Shown: positions 1 to 7,501 of the stretch, in pieces
Numbering within the stretch: position 1 is the first letter of the stretch
How the letters are laid out: the number at the start of each line of letters is the position of its first letter
NCBI GenBank assembly: GCA_045613385.1
Contig: JAZLAW010000020.1
Coordinates: forward strand, 1-64,000
Direction of reading: 5' to 3'
DNA: 64,000 nucleotides
Source of the DNA: SIG565 sp045613385
Lineage (GTDB): Bacteria > Bacillota > Clostridia > Oscillospirales > Acutalibacteraceae
Program-made: the position numbers and the translations under genes
Notes under the pieces: model-generated
What the model was told of the DNA's origin: nothing
Seen by the model: only the letters and a program-made list of their open reading frames with translations
Databases searched by the model: none

Positions 1-18
1 TGGGAAAAAAGGCGAAAT

Positions 19-52
19 GCCGTGGTAATGCTGCGGCATACCACGGCTTTTT
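19..52 (+). terminator. Rho-independent terminator of a gene left of the window
   Basis: An 8-bp stem (19-26 with 40-47), extended inside by 4 bp (28-31 with 36-39) around a TGCG loop, is followed at once by five T. It reads as a plus-strand terminator for a transcription unit that ends before or at the window edge. Confidence 0.75.
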
Positions 53-106
53 AACACATTAGACCGCAAAAATTTACTTTTTAAGGCTTTTTATCCCTAA
101 CCATAA

Positions 107-130
107 CACCCGTTCGGGTGACTATTTTTT
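107..130 (+). terminator. Possible second plus-strand terminator
   Basis: A compact CACCC/GGGTG hairpin with a GTTC loop (107-120) is followed by ACTA and six T (125-130). It may back up the terminator at 19-52. No gene lies between the two. Confidence 0.4.
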
Positions 131-185
131 ACCTTGAGCGACAAAAACACTGCATTGAGCAGAACCCCAAACCCACTTACAGCAG

Positions 186-224
186 AAAAGAGAAGACTTG
201 CCAAAAAAGAATCTTCTCTTTTTT
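186..224 (+). terminator. AT-rich hairpin with T-run, terminator-like
   Basis: An 11-bp purine/pyrimidine stem (186-196 with 212-222) runs into T at 219-224. It is low in G+C, so its strength is uncertain. It sits between the upstream unit and the converging end of the MATE gene. Confidence 0.4.
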
Positions 225-301
225 GTATATAAAGTGATATTAAAACCTATAGTTTTAGTTATATTTTATCCGCCTTTTTTAACTCACGAAGCAAATAACG
301 C

Positions 302-1561
302 CTAATTGATTGAGCTGAATTGTTGCTGCAATTTTGAAATCGAAGGAACATAAATTACGAGCAAGGTAATAATTGACAAAAGCCATCCTATCGGCCACAC
401 AAGGTATAAAAAAGACAAATTGGGTAAAAGCGGGAATATTGCATATACCCATACAAATCTTAAAATGCATAAAAATAAAAATGTAGTTACCGTAGGATAA
501 ACCGGCTTATCAATTCCTTTGAGAGCTCCACCTAATACTTCATTAATACCACATAAAAAATAAGTACTTGAAACAATTATCATCTTTTCTTGTGAAAAAC
601 GAATCACTTCTGGCGATGATGACATAATAGATGACAACTGACCTGAAAAAATTGCCGAGAGTGCACCCAATGATGTACCAAAAGCCACAGTGATCAATAC
701 GGATTTTACAACTGATTGCTTAACCCTTACTATGTTTTTTGCACCAATATTTTGCGCTACATAAGGAATTGTGGCAAGTGATGGAGCGTAAACGATCTGA
801 TACAAAATTCCATCAAACGGATTTGCAATTGAAATACCCGTAGTTGCATCTGCACCAAACGAATTAACCGCCGTGGCAATTACAACATTTGCAAGAGCGT
901 ACATCGACATTTGAATTCCGGTAGGCACACCTACAAACAATATGTCTTTTACTTCCATTATATATACTTTTAACTTTCCGATTTCAATATTTATAACTTC
1001 TTTATGTTTAAATATTGCCGTAAAAGTCAATATACTTGACAGTAATTGTGAAATAACCGTTGCCAATCCAACTCCAACTACCGACATATTAAACATAGCG
1101 ACTAAGACTACCGTTAATACAGCCTTGAGAATACCGCCGAATATCAAATAATACATTGGTTTATTCGTGTCACCTACCGAACGCAATATGGCGGCACTAA
1201 AATTATACAACATAAGTGGCGGAATACCTATAAAATAAATTTTAAAATACAGAGTTGCTTGTGTAAGTAAAGACTCGGGAGAATTTGTCATCTGCAAAAA
1301 CGATTTTGCAAAAATTATACCCGTAACCATAAGCATTACTCCGCCTATTAATGATAAGAGAATTGCCGTGAAGACAGCATTATCTACTCTGCGTTTGTTT
1401 CCGACACCAATCTGTTTTGCAACAACAACATTAGCTCCGACAGACAAACCAATAGGTAAACTTGTACACAAAGATATCAATGTACCGCAAGCGCCTACAG
1501 CTCCTACTATAATATTGGGAGATTCACAAAGCGAATGTTTGCTAAAATGATATATAAACAC
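302..1561 (-). CDS. MATE family efflux transporter, 5'-truncated
   Basis: The protein matches the multidrug and toxin extrusion family, which exports drugs and cations using an Na+ or H+ gradient. It shows the family's IGLSVGANVVVAKQIG segment, many hydrophobic helices and the second-half repeat starting near VGVPTGIQMSM. Full members have about 440-460 residues, with roughly 50-60 residues including TM1 before the GLSVGAN segment. Here that segment comes after only about 37 codons. The frame opens with GTG, overlaps the divergent AraC-type gene by 27 bp and has no clear ribosome binding site. It is therefore probably a non-functional remnant created when the divergent 5' ends were lost, although a short functional protein cannot be excluded. 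It ends in TAG. Confidence 0.75.
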   Translation of the reverse strand: MFIYHFSKHSLCESPNIIVGAVGACGTLISLCTSLPIGLSVGANVVVAKQIGVGNKRRVDNAVFTAILLSLIGGVMLMVTGIIFAKSFLQMTNSPESLLTQATLYFKIYFIGIPPLMLYNFSAAILRSVGDTNKPMYYLIFGGILKAVLTVVLVAMFNMSVVGVGLATVISQLLSSILTFTAIFKHKEVINIEIGKLKVYIMEVKDILFVGVPTGIQMSMYALANVVIATAVNSFGADATTGISIANPFDGILYQIVYAPSLATIPYVAQNIGAKNIVRVKQSVVKSVLITVAFGTSLGALSAIFSGQLSSIMSSSPEVIRFSQEKMIIVSSTYFLCGINEVLGGALKGIDKPVYPTVTTFLFLCILRFVWVYAIFPLLPNLSFLYLVWPIGWLLSIITLLVIYVPSISKLQQQFSSIN

Positions 1562-1978
1562 CGTTTTGCCAACAGCGAACTTATTTCATCTCTTATCGAG
1601 ACATTTTCCCGACTTCTTATGCAAAATATAAATTTTGAAGAAAAAATTAACTTTGCAGTAAATAATATCACTAATAAAATTACCAGCGACTTTTTCGACA
1701 GCAGAATAGATATTAATACTTTGTTAAAAAACAGTGGTTATGCGCCCGATTATATTCGAGTACAGTTTAAAAAAATAACCGGAAAAACTCCGATTGAGTT
1801 TTTAACAAATGTCAGAATACATCACGCGTGTTATCTTATAAATGTTTACAGAAATTCGCTCACCTTAATTGAAGTTGCAGAAAAGTGCGGGTTTACCGAC
1901 TATGTGTACTTTTCAAAAAGGTTTAAACAGATAACCGGCGTTTCTCCGCGTAAATATCTTGAAAGTGCTACCGAATAA
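1535..1978 (+). CDS. AraC-family regulator, DNA-binding domain only (5'-truncated)
   Basis: This 147-residue protein is a C-terminal AraC/XylS DNA-binding domain with two helix-turn-helix units. The first lies near IDINTLLKNSGYAPDYIRVQ and the second is EVAEKCGFTDYVYFSKRFKQ, followed by the hallmark ITGVSPRKYL. Full family members carry a 150-180 residue sensor domain in front; only about 35 residues of linker-like helix remain here. Such regulators often sit divergently beside a MATE pump and control it. Here the two reading frames overlap head to head, so both have lost their starts and the shared promoter region. Probably a remnant. Confidence 0.75.
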   Translation: MFAKMIYKHRFANSELISSLIETFSRLLMQNINFEEKINFAVNNITNKITSDFFDSRIDINTLLKNSGYAPDYIRVQFKKITGKTPIEFLTNVRIHHACYLINVYRNSLTLIEVAEKCGFTDYVYFSKRFKQITGVSPRKYLESATE

Positions 1979-2008
1979 AAAAGAAGCCGTGGAAACGGCT
2001 CCTTTTTT
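1977..2008. terminator. Bidirectional terminator between AraC remnant and lipoprotein gene
   Basis: An A7/T7-flanked stem (1977-1990 with 1995-2008, one A/C mismatch) has a GGAAA-type loop. T-runs follow on both strands, as expected between convergent genes. The minus-strand gene's TAA lies inside it. Confidence 0.7.
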
Positions 2009-3005
2009 AAAACAATTTTTCATTTACAATCTTTATCATTTTGGCCATAAATTCAGCATCGTAGGTTGATGGTCCGGGCGCATCGGTCAAAACTGAAACT
2101 ATATACGGTTTATTTCCTTTCCAGACAATTCCCGCGTCGCTGTAAGCGTGCCAACCGCCAGAACGGTTGTGACCCTGTTTATGTGAATACTCAACATCCG
2201 TAAGAGCGGCAGTTGCATAATTATCCTTTGTGTTTGTACAGGTGTCCTTTAAAAACTTAGCATAATCAGTATCGGTTTCAAAATAGTTATAAATTTCGCG
2301 CCAAACTACCGCTAAGTCCTTTGAATTTGCCTTAAGGCTCCAGACCGTTGGATGAATTTTAAGTGAATCGCAACCAAGCTTACTAATCCAACTGTTATAT
2401 TCGGTTCTGCCAAAATAATCCACCATCATAAGATAGCCCACGTTGTCACTTATCCCCATTGTTTTATCAATGATGGTGTTCATTTTGAACTTTGTACCAA
2501 CCGGTGAATATTGCATATCTCCTGTACCGGGTTCATAGTGCTTACTTTCATATATCATTTCGGTATCGAGTGAACCCTTACCGCTTTCCATTTCCTTACA
2601 AGAAAACAAAGCGTATGCTGCCTTTACGGTACACGCACAAAAAAGCCGGGCACTTGTGTTATAACACAGCGCTTTATTATTGTCCAGTGAATATACAACC
2701 AGTGACACATTTCGGCTATATTCATCGAGAACTTTTTCAAGCTCTGTCAAAGCCGATTCATATTCAGAATTTTTTAGGTCTCCGTAAGCAACCACTGTGG
2801 TCCCGCAGTCGCTCATTTCGGCTAACAGGTCATTATAACGGCTGGGCTCTTCCGAACTGACATCACCGGATATTTCTGTCTGTGATTGAGACGGTATACT
2901 CACTTCCGGCTGGGGTGTTTTTGTCGGTTCACCACAACCCGTAAGAAACAATGTGGCAACCAACAGAACTGCAAGAAGTTTATATAGCAATTTAAAAGGT
3001 TTCAT
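2007..3005 (-). CDS. Class A beta-lactamase-like lipoprotein with Cys in place of the nucleophilic Ser
   Basis: A lipoprotein signal with lipobox LTGC (Cys24) leads into a Ser/Thr-rich linker and then a penicillin-binding/class A beta-lactamase fold. The second motif SDN is present (GISDNVGYLMM) and the third is a degenerate RSG in HNRSGGW. At the SxxK position the protein reads ACTVK, with Cys125 (codon TGT, 2633-2631) where the family has the acylated Ser and Lys128 conserved. The protein would sit on the outer face of the membrane. It starts 1 bp after the end of fhs, apparently in the same operon. It could be a cell-wall-binding or sensor protein rather than a beta-lactamase; true antibiotic hydrolysis looks unlikely without Ser and a canonical KTG. 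Confidence 0.8.
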   Translation of the reverse strand: MKPFKLLYKLLAVLLVATLFLTGCGEPTKTPQPEVSIPSQSQTEISGDVSSEEPSRYNDLLAEMSDCGTTVVAYGDLKNSEYESALTELEKVLDEYSRNVSLVVYSLDNNKALCYNTSARLFCACTVKAAYALFSCKEMESGKGSLDTEMIYESKHYEPGTGDMQYSPVGTKFKMNTIIDKTMGISDNVGYLMMVDYFGRTEYNSWISKLGCDSLKIHPTVWSLKANSKDLAVVWREIYNYFETDTDYAKFLKDTCTNTKDNYATAALTDVEYSHKQGHNRSGGWHAYSDAGIVWKGNKPYIVSVLTDAPGPSTYDAEFMAKMIKIVNEKLF

Positions 3006-3006
3006 A

Positions 3007-4683
3007 TTAGAACAGTCCTACAATTTTTCCGTTTTCATCAACATCAATTTTTTCTGCGGCAGGTACTTTGGGGAGTCCCGGCATAGTAAGGATATCACCT
3101 GTAAGAACAACAATGAAACCTGCACCTGCAGAAACTTTTATATTTTTAACGGTTACTGTAAAGTTTTCGGGTGCGCCAAGTTTTGTCGGGTCATCCGAAA
3201 AACTATACTGTGTTTTTGCGATACAAACCGGGAGATTGCCAAATCCAAGTTCACTCAACTGTTGTGCCTGTTTTTTAGCAGCAGGTGTAAGGATAACTCC
3301 ATCACCGCCATAAATCTTTTTAACTACGGCTGTGATTTTTTCTTCAATAGTTAAATCGGTATCGTAAGAGAATGTGAAGTCGCCTTTTTCTTCATCACAA
3401 AGTCTTACAACTTCACGGGCAAGGTCTTCGCCGCCTTTACCGCCATCAGCCCAAACGGTTGAAAGCACAGTATTAACACCGAGTTCATTACATTTATTGA
3501 TTATAAAGTCGATTTCACCATCTGTATCGGTCGGGAATCGGTTAACCGCTACAACACAAGGTAATTTATAAACATTTTTGATGTTTGACACGTGCCTTAA
3601 AAGGTTAGGAATTCCCTTTTCAAGTGCCTCAATATTTTTTTCGGCAAGTTGTGTTTTAAGCAAACCACCGTGCATTTTAAGGGCGCGAACCGTTGCTACA
3701 ATTACTACTGCATCAGGGTTCAGCGATGCTGCTCTACACTTAATATCCAGGAATTTTTCTGCGCCCAAATCGGCACCGAAACCGGCTTCAGTAATAGCAT
3801 AGTCACCCATCTTGAGCGCAAGTTTAGTCGCCATTACAGAGTTGCAGCCATGAGCAATATTAGCAAAAGGACCTCCGTGCACAAATGCCGGTGTACCCTC
3901 AAGTGTCTGTACAAGATTTGGTTTAATAGCATCCTTAAGAAGCGCGGTCATCGCACCGGCCGCTTTCAATTCGCCACAGGTTACCGGTTTATCATCATAG
4001 GTATATCCAACGATAATTCTTGACAAGCGTTCTTTAAGGTCGCTGATAGAATTTGAAAGACAGAGTATTGCCATAATTTCACTGGCAACCGTAATATCAA
4101 AGCCATCTTCACGCGGAACACCATTTGCTTTACCACCCAATCCATCTACAACAAAACGGAGTTGACGGTCGTTCATATCTACGCAACGTTTCCAGGTGAT
4201 TTTACGAACATCAATACCAAGTGCATTGCCTTGCTGGATGTGGTTATCGAGCATCGCTGCCAGTAAATTATTTGCCGCGCCAATAGCGTGGAAGTCACCT
4301 GTGAAGTGGAGATTAATATCTTCCATAGGAACTACCTGTGCATATCCACCACCCGCAGCACCGCCTTTAACTCCAAAAACAGGGCCCAAAGATGGTTCAC
4401 GGAGTGCAACGGTTACATCCTTGCCTATACGGCGAAGTGCGTCGGCAAGACCGATTGTTGTTGTAGTTTTGCCTTCTCCCGCAGGTGTTGGGGTTATAGC
4501 AGTAACCAGTACCAGTTTACCGTTCGGGCGAGTAGTATCATCAAGCAACTTAGGGTCGATTTTTGCCTTATATCTACCGTATTGCTCGATATACTGCTCA
4601 TCTACGTGAGCGATCTCAGCAATTTCGGTAATCGGCTTCATTATACATTCCTGTGCAATTTCGATATCTGATTTGTAACCCAT
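3007..4683 (-). CDS. fhs: Formate-tetrahydrofolate ligase
   Basis: Catalyses ATP + formate + tetrahydrofolate to 10-formyl-tetrahydrofolate, feeding one-carbon units to purine synthesis and, in acetogens, the methyl branch of Wood-Ljungdahl. The 558-residue length is normal. The nucleotide loop PTPAGEGKTTTTIG is near residue 66, followed by the family segment REPSLGPVFGVKGGAAGGG. AAAGGGG precedes the ATG at 4683. It lies 36 bp after the thioesterase gene and directly before the lipoprotein gene. A folate-regulated folT-folC unit lies nearby, but no other Wood-Ljungdahl gene is visible, so a general anabolic role is the safer inference. Confidence 0.97.
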   Translation of the reverse strand: MGYKSDIEIAQECIMKPITEIAEIAHVDEQYIEQYGRYKAKIDPKLLDDTTRPNGKLVLVTAITPTPAGEGKTTTTIGLADALRRIGKDVTVALREPSLGPVFGVKGGAAGGGYAQVVPMEDINLHFTGDFHAIGAANNLLAAMLDNHIQQGNALGIDVRKITWKRCVDMNDRQLRFVVDGLGGKANGVPREDGFDITVASEIMAILCLSNSISDLKERLSRIIVGYTYDDKPVTCGELKAAGAMTALLKDAIKPNLVQTLEGTPAFVHGGPFANIAHGCNSVMATKLALKMGDYAITEAGFGADLGAEKFLDIKCRAASLNPDAVVIVATVRALKMHGGLLKTQLAEKNIEALEKGIPNLLRHVSNIKNVYKLPCVVAVNRFPTDTDGEIDFIINKCNELGVNTVLSTVWADGGKGGEDLAREVVRLCDEEKGDFTFSYDTDLTIEEKITAVVKKIYGGDGVILTPAAKKQAQQLSELGFGNLPVCIAKTQYSFSDDPTKLGAPENFTVTVKNIKVSAGAGFIVVLTGDILTMPGLPKVPAAEKIDVDENGKIVGLF

Positions 4684-4719
4684 AGAAATTCCCCTTTTAA
4701 CTTTATGTGTTTTATTAAA

Positions 4720-5460
4720 TTATCTGAAATTTATATAAGCACGGAACACAACTTGTTTTTTCTCATTGAGTGCCGTTATATAATAATTCTTATTAGCCAG
4801 TTCTTTTCGGTATATAAATAATTTTTCCCCTTCAAAACTCTCTTTTAAAAAATGTATTTCGAAGGTATAAATATCGTTCTGATTTAAAAATTGCGTCGAA
4901 AAACAATCGGATGCCATAAGTGAATATTTAGTATTATTGGTATGTCCGTTCATATCAATATCACTACTGCGAATTACTTTTTCATAGCAAAAGTCTGCAT
5001 TATCGACCTGATATTTTTCCCTGGTATAGTCCCCTGCTTTTGCTCTTTCTTCAAGATAATCAACACCCGGCATAACAGTATCCGAATGTATGCGGCAAAT
5101 TTTTCGTGTATCGGCATCAATCATACACCATTCACTCGTGGCAGAAACTAAAAGTTCATCTGTTTGACTCTTAATTTCAAAATCTCGTTCCAATATTATT
5201 TTTTCGGGTTTAATCGGCCAGGTTTTACAAACTATTTTTTCTTTGTGTTGCGGAATTTTATCAAAAACTATACGCATTTTTGAAATAACCCAATAAGCAT
5301 TAGCTCTTTCCAAAAGTCCTGAAAAACCGTATCCGCTATGTTCTGCGTTTTCATTAGCAAGTCTTTGCAAAATCTCGGTCGTCTTTTGAAGTGTTATTTT
5401 GGAGTCGGTCCCAACACTATTCGCCGATAGCTCTTCAGAAAACACATAAAACTCTTTCAT
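4720..5460 (-). CDS. Acyl-ACP thioesterase
   Basis: This 246-residue protein belongs to the acyl-ACP thioesterase (FatA/FatB-like, double hot-dog) family, which releases free fatty acids from acyl carrier protein in the cytosol. The second hot-dog carries the diagnostic SSDIDMNGHTNNTKY with the catalytic Asn/His pair. The first includes the acyl-pocket segment HSGYGFSGLLERANAYWVI. The length fits bacterial members of 240-250 residues. It has its own promoter at 5495-5523, divergent from alaX, and is the first gene of a three-gene unit with fhs. No direct link between the two functions is evident. Confidence 0.9.
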   Translation of the reverse strand: MKEFYVFSEELSANSVGTDSKITLQKTTEILQRLANENAEHSGYGFSGLLERANAYWVISKMRIVFDKIPQHKEKIVCKTWPIKPEKIILERDFEIKSQTDELLVSATSEWCMIDADTRKICRIHSDTVMPGVDYLEERAKAGDYTREKYQVDNADFCYEKVIRSSDIDMNGHTNNTKYSLMASDCFSTQFLNQNDIYTFEIHFLKESFEGEKLFIYRKELANKNYYITALNEKKQVVFRAYINFR

Positions 5461-5494
5461 ACAGATTTCCCTTTAACCATTTTTAATAACTAAT

Positions 5495-5523
5495 ATTTTA
5501 TCACATTTTTTTATTTAATTCAA
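5495..5523 (-). promoter_or_regulatory. Sigma-A-type promoter for the thioesterase-fhs unit
   Basis: On the minus strand TTGAAT is followed after 17 bp by TAAAAT. It sits about 35 bp before the thioesterase ATG and is back to back with the alaX promoter. Confidence 0.65.
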
Positions 5524-5531
5524 CATATACT

Positions 5532-5560
5532 TTGCTTTTTTGTATTTGTTGTATTATAAT
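5532..5560 (+). promoter_or_regulatory. Sigma-A-type promoter for alaX
   Basis: TTGCTT, 17 bp, then a perfect TATAAT. Transcription would begin near 5567, with AAGGAG at 5578-5583 and the ATG at 5589. Confidence 0.7.
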
Positions 5561-5588
5561 ACTTAAAAAACTCTATTAAGGAGAAAAT

Positions 5589-6737
5589 ATGCAAACACTA
5601 AAACTATATGACAAAGACAGTTATATAAATGAATTTAATGCCACCGTTATTAAAATCGAAAAATACGAAAAACAATTCAGAGTTGTTTTAAACGAAACTG
5701 CATTCTTCCCTGAGGGTGGCGGCCAGTTTTCCGATACAGGTGTTATTGGAAATGCAAATGTAACAGATGTGAAGATTGAAAACGGAGTTATCTGGCATTA
5801 TTGTGATACACCGCTGGAAATTGGAAAACAGTATAATGCCAAGATTAATTTTGAAGAACGATTTGATAAAATGCAACAGCATTCCGGCGAACATATTGTA
5901 TCAGGTATAATTTTCAAAAAATTCGGGTTTAGTAATGTCGGTTTTCATTTGGGCGATGACTTTTTTACTATGGATTTTGATGGAATGCTTTCTGAAAATC
6001 AATTATCAGAAATTGAATTACTTTCCAATCAGGTTATAACGAGCAACGTAAAAATTTATGCTGAATATCCGGATAAAGAAAGCATTAAGACTATTTCCTA
6101 CCGTAGTAAAGGCGAAATTGACGGAGAAACCAGACTCGTATATATTGAAGGAATTGATATTTGCGCTTGCTGTGCCCCTCACGTTAAAAGGAGTGGCGAA
6201 ATCGGTATTATAAAGTTTTTGCACCACGAAAAAAACAAGGGTGGTATACGAATATACGCGAAGTGCGGTCTGAGAGCCATAAAAGATATACAAAGCAAAT
6301 ACGATAATAACTCCAAAATTTCGGCTTTGCTTTGTGCAAAATCGGATGAAACCGCTTTTGCAGTAAAAAATTTACTTAATGATATGAATAATTTGAAATA
6401 TCAAATTACAGGTCTTAAAAGAGAACTCGCAGAACTTAAAATCAGTTACTTGCCCGAAAACCAGAAAAGCGTATGTATATTTGAAGATGGTTTGACCGCC
6501 GGTGATATGCGCTATCTTGCCAATAAGGCTACAGATAAATGTGAAGTTATTGCGGTCTTCTGTGAAAACCGCATTGGTTTTTCTTATATTTGTGCATATA
6601 ACAAGGATAATATTGATGAGTTTGCCAAACTTTTTAACGCTAAACTTGGCGGCAAAGGCGGTATCAGCGGCAACTTATTGCAAGGAAGTATTACTGCCGA
6701 CAGAAATTCTGTTGAGAAATTTTTTAAGTCAATTTAA
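5589..6737 (+). CDS. Alanyl-tRNA editing protein (AlaX-type) with DHHA1 domain
   Basis: A free-standing relative of the AlaRS editing half, which hydrolyses Ser or Gly wrongly attached to tRNA-Ala. The N-terminal barrel has the PEGGGQFSDTG segment. The editing zinc site follows as HSGEH (HxxxH) and CACCAPH (CxxxH). The C-terminal part carries a DHHA1-like domain with the glycine-rich LGGKGGISGNLLQGS. At 382 residues it is the long AlaX form. AAGGAG lies 5 bp before the ATG. It has its own promoter and ends just before the folT leader. Confidence 0.9.
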   Translation: MQTLKLYDKDSYINEFNATVIKIEKYEKQFRVVLNETAFFPEGGGQFSDTGVIGNANVTDVKIENGVIWHYCDTPLEIGKQYNAKINFEERFDKMQQHSGEHIVSGIIFKKFGFSNVGFHLGDDFFTMDFDGMLSENQLSEIELLSNQVITSNVKIYAEYPDKESIKTISYRSKGEIDGETRLVYIEGIDICACCAPHVKRSGEIGIIKFLHHEKNKGGIRIYAKCGLRAIKDIQSKYDNNSKISALLCAKSDETAFAVKNLLNDMNNLKYQITGLKRELAELKISYLPENQKSVCIFEDGLTAGDMRYLANKATDKCEVIAVFCENRIGFSYICAYNKDNIDEFAKLFNAKLGGKGGISGNLLQGSITADRNSVEKFFKSI

Positions 6738-6743
6738 TTGCCG

Positions 6744-6771
6744 TTGACAAATGCGGTTTTTAGTGTATAAT
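6744..6771 (+). promoter_or_regulatory. Promoter of the folT-folC transcript
   Basis: Perfect TTGACA, 16 bp, perfect TATAAT. The predicted start, near 6778, coincides with the 5' edge of the riboswitch aptamer. Confidence 0.8.
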
Positions 6772-6777
6772 ATTTTT

Positions 6778-6878
6778 TAGCAGAGTAGGAATTCGTGCGT
6801 TAAGTGCTGTACGGACGGGGAGTTGCCGTATGGACGAATGGGTTTACCTTGCGATACGAAATCCGCATCCCGCTGCTA
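6778..6878 (+). promoter_or_regulatory. Tetrahydrofolate (THF) riboswitch, folT leader
   Basis: The sequence follows the THF aptamer class. P1 pairs TAGCAG (6778-6783) with CTGCTA (6873-6878). Conserved blocks include GTGCGTTAAGTGC after the 5' arm and CCTTGCG, ATCCGCATCCCGCTGC on the 3' side. It lies immediately before a folate transporter gene, the usual target. The bases at the 3' foot of P1 are also complementary to the downstream hairpin, which suggests an on/off switch that lowers folT when folate is plentiful. Confidence 0.9.
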
Positions 6879-6901
6879 CAAACAAGGTTTACCTAATTTA
6901 T

Positions 6902-6942
6902 AATACCCTGCTTGTAGCTATTTACAAGGAGGGTATTTTTTT
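6902..6942 (+). terminator. Riboswitch expression platform: terminator/SD-sequestering hairpin
   Basis: A stem pairs 6902-6909 with 6930-6937 and 6911-6916 with 6923-6928 (one G/G mismatch, 6-nt loop) and runs into seven T. It contains the folT Shine-Dalgarno AAGGAGG (6927-6933), so it can block translation as well as end transcription. GCTACAA at 6875-6881, at the 3' foot of aptamer helix P1, is perfectly complementary to TTGTAGC at 6912-6918 inside this stem. That pairing would be an antiterminator formed only when P1 is open. Confidence 0.75.
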
Positions 6943-7501
6943 GTTTGGAAAAATTTTAAAAGCTGACAACCTGAAACAAGTAAAAATACTTGTAGTAGCA
7001 ACGTTTTTTGCTTCTGTAAGTCTTGTGTGCGGCAAATTCTTAGCGTTCAGTATCGGAGATACATTAAGGTTTAGTTTTGAAAATCTGCCGTTAATTCTTG
7101 TTGGTATGCTGTTCGGACCTACTGTTGGTGCTTTAACGGCAGTTACCGCCGATATTATTGGTTGTATTTTGCGCGGATATGCTATAAACCCTATTTTAAC
7201 ACTTGCTGCTGCTTTAATAGGTTTCTTGGCAGGAGTTTTATATGAAATTTTAAAAAGAACATCTATTTATATAAGGGTTTCGGCAACGGTAATAATTTGT
7301 CATATACTCGGCTCTGTTTTTGTTAAGACTGTAGGACTTTGCATCTGGTACTCTACCCCATTCTTAGTTACTCTCTTGCAACGTTCTATCAACTATGCAG
7401 TTGTATCGGTCGCAGAACTAATAATTCTTATAATCATTTTAAAAAACAAAGCATTTATATCTCAAATCAATAAAATAACAGGTAACAAAAATGAACTATA
7501 A
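6941..7501 (+). CDS. folT: Folate ECF transporter S component FolT
   Basis: The substrate-binding membrane subunit of an energy-coupling-factor transporter for folates; it works with a shared EcfT/EcfA module not found in this window. The 186-residue protein has about six membrane helices and the S-component segment SFENLPLILVGMLFGPTVGA. The start is TTG at 6941, 7 bp after AAGGAGG. An upstream in-frame ATG at 6830 lies inside the aptamer and is not used. Identity is supported by the THF riboswitch and by folC, which overlaps its 3' end by 11 bp. Confidence 0.9.
   Translation: MFGKILKADNLKQVKILVVATFFASVSLVCGKFLAFSIGDTLRFSFENLPLILVGMLFGPTVGALTAVTADIIGCILRGYAINPILTLAAALIGFLAGVLYEILKRTSIYIRVSATVIICHILGSVFVKTVGLCIWYSTPFLVTLLQRSINYAVVSVAELIILIIILKNKAFISQINKITGNKNEL

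Larger units (their letters stand above)
53..301. other. Intergenic stretch without a recognisable gene
   Basis: Apart from the two hairpins listed at 107-130 and 186-224, I see no gene, tRNA-like fold or convincing promoter here. Open frames touching this stretch are short and have no usable ribosome binding site. Confidence 0.6.

Noticed and set aside
6830..6940. ATG at 6830 as folT start
   Set aside because: It lies within the riboswitch aptamer and would add residues unlike ECF S components; TTG 6941 has a perfect SD.
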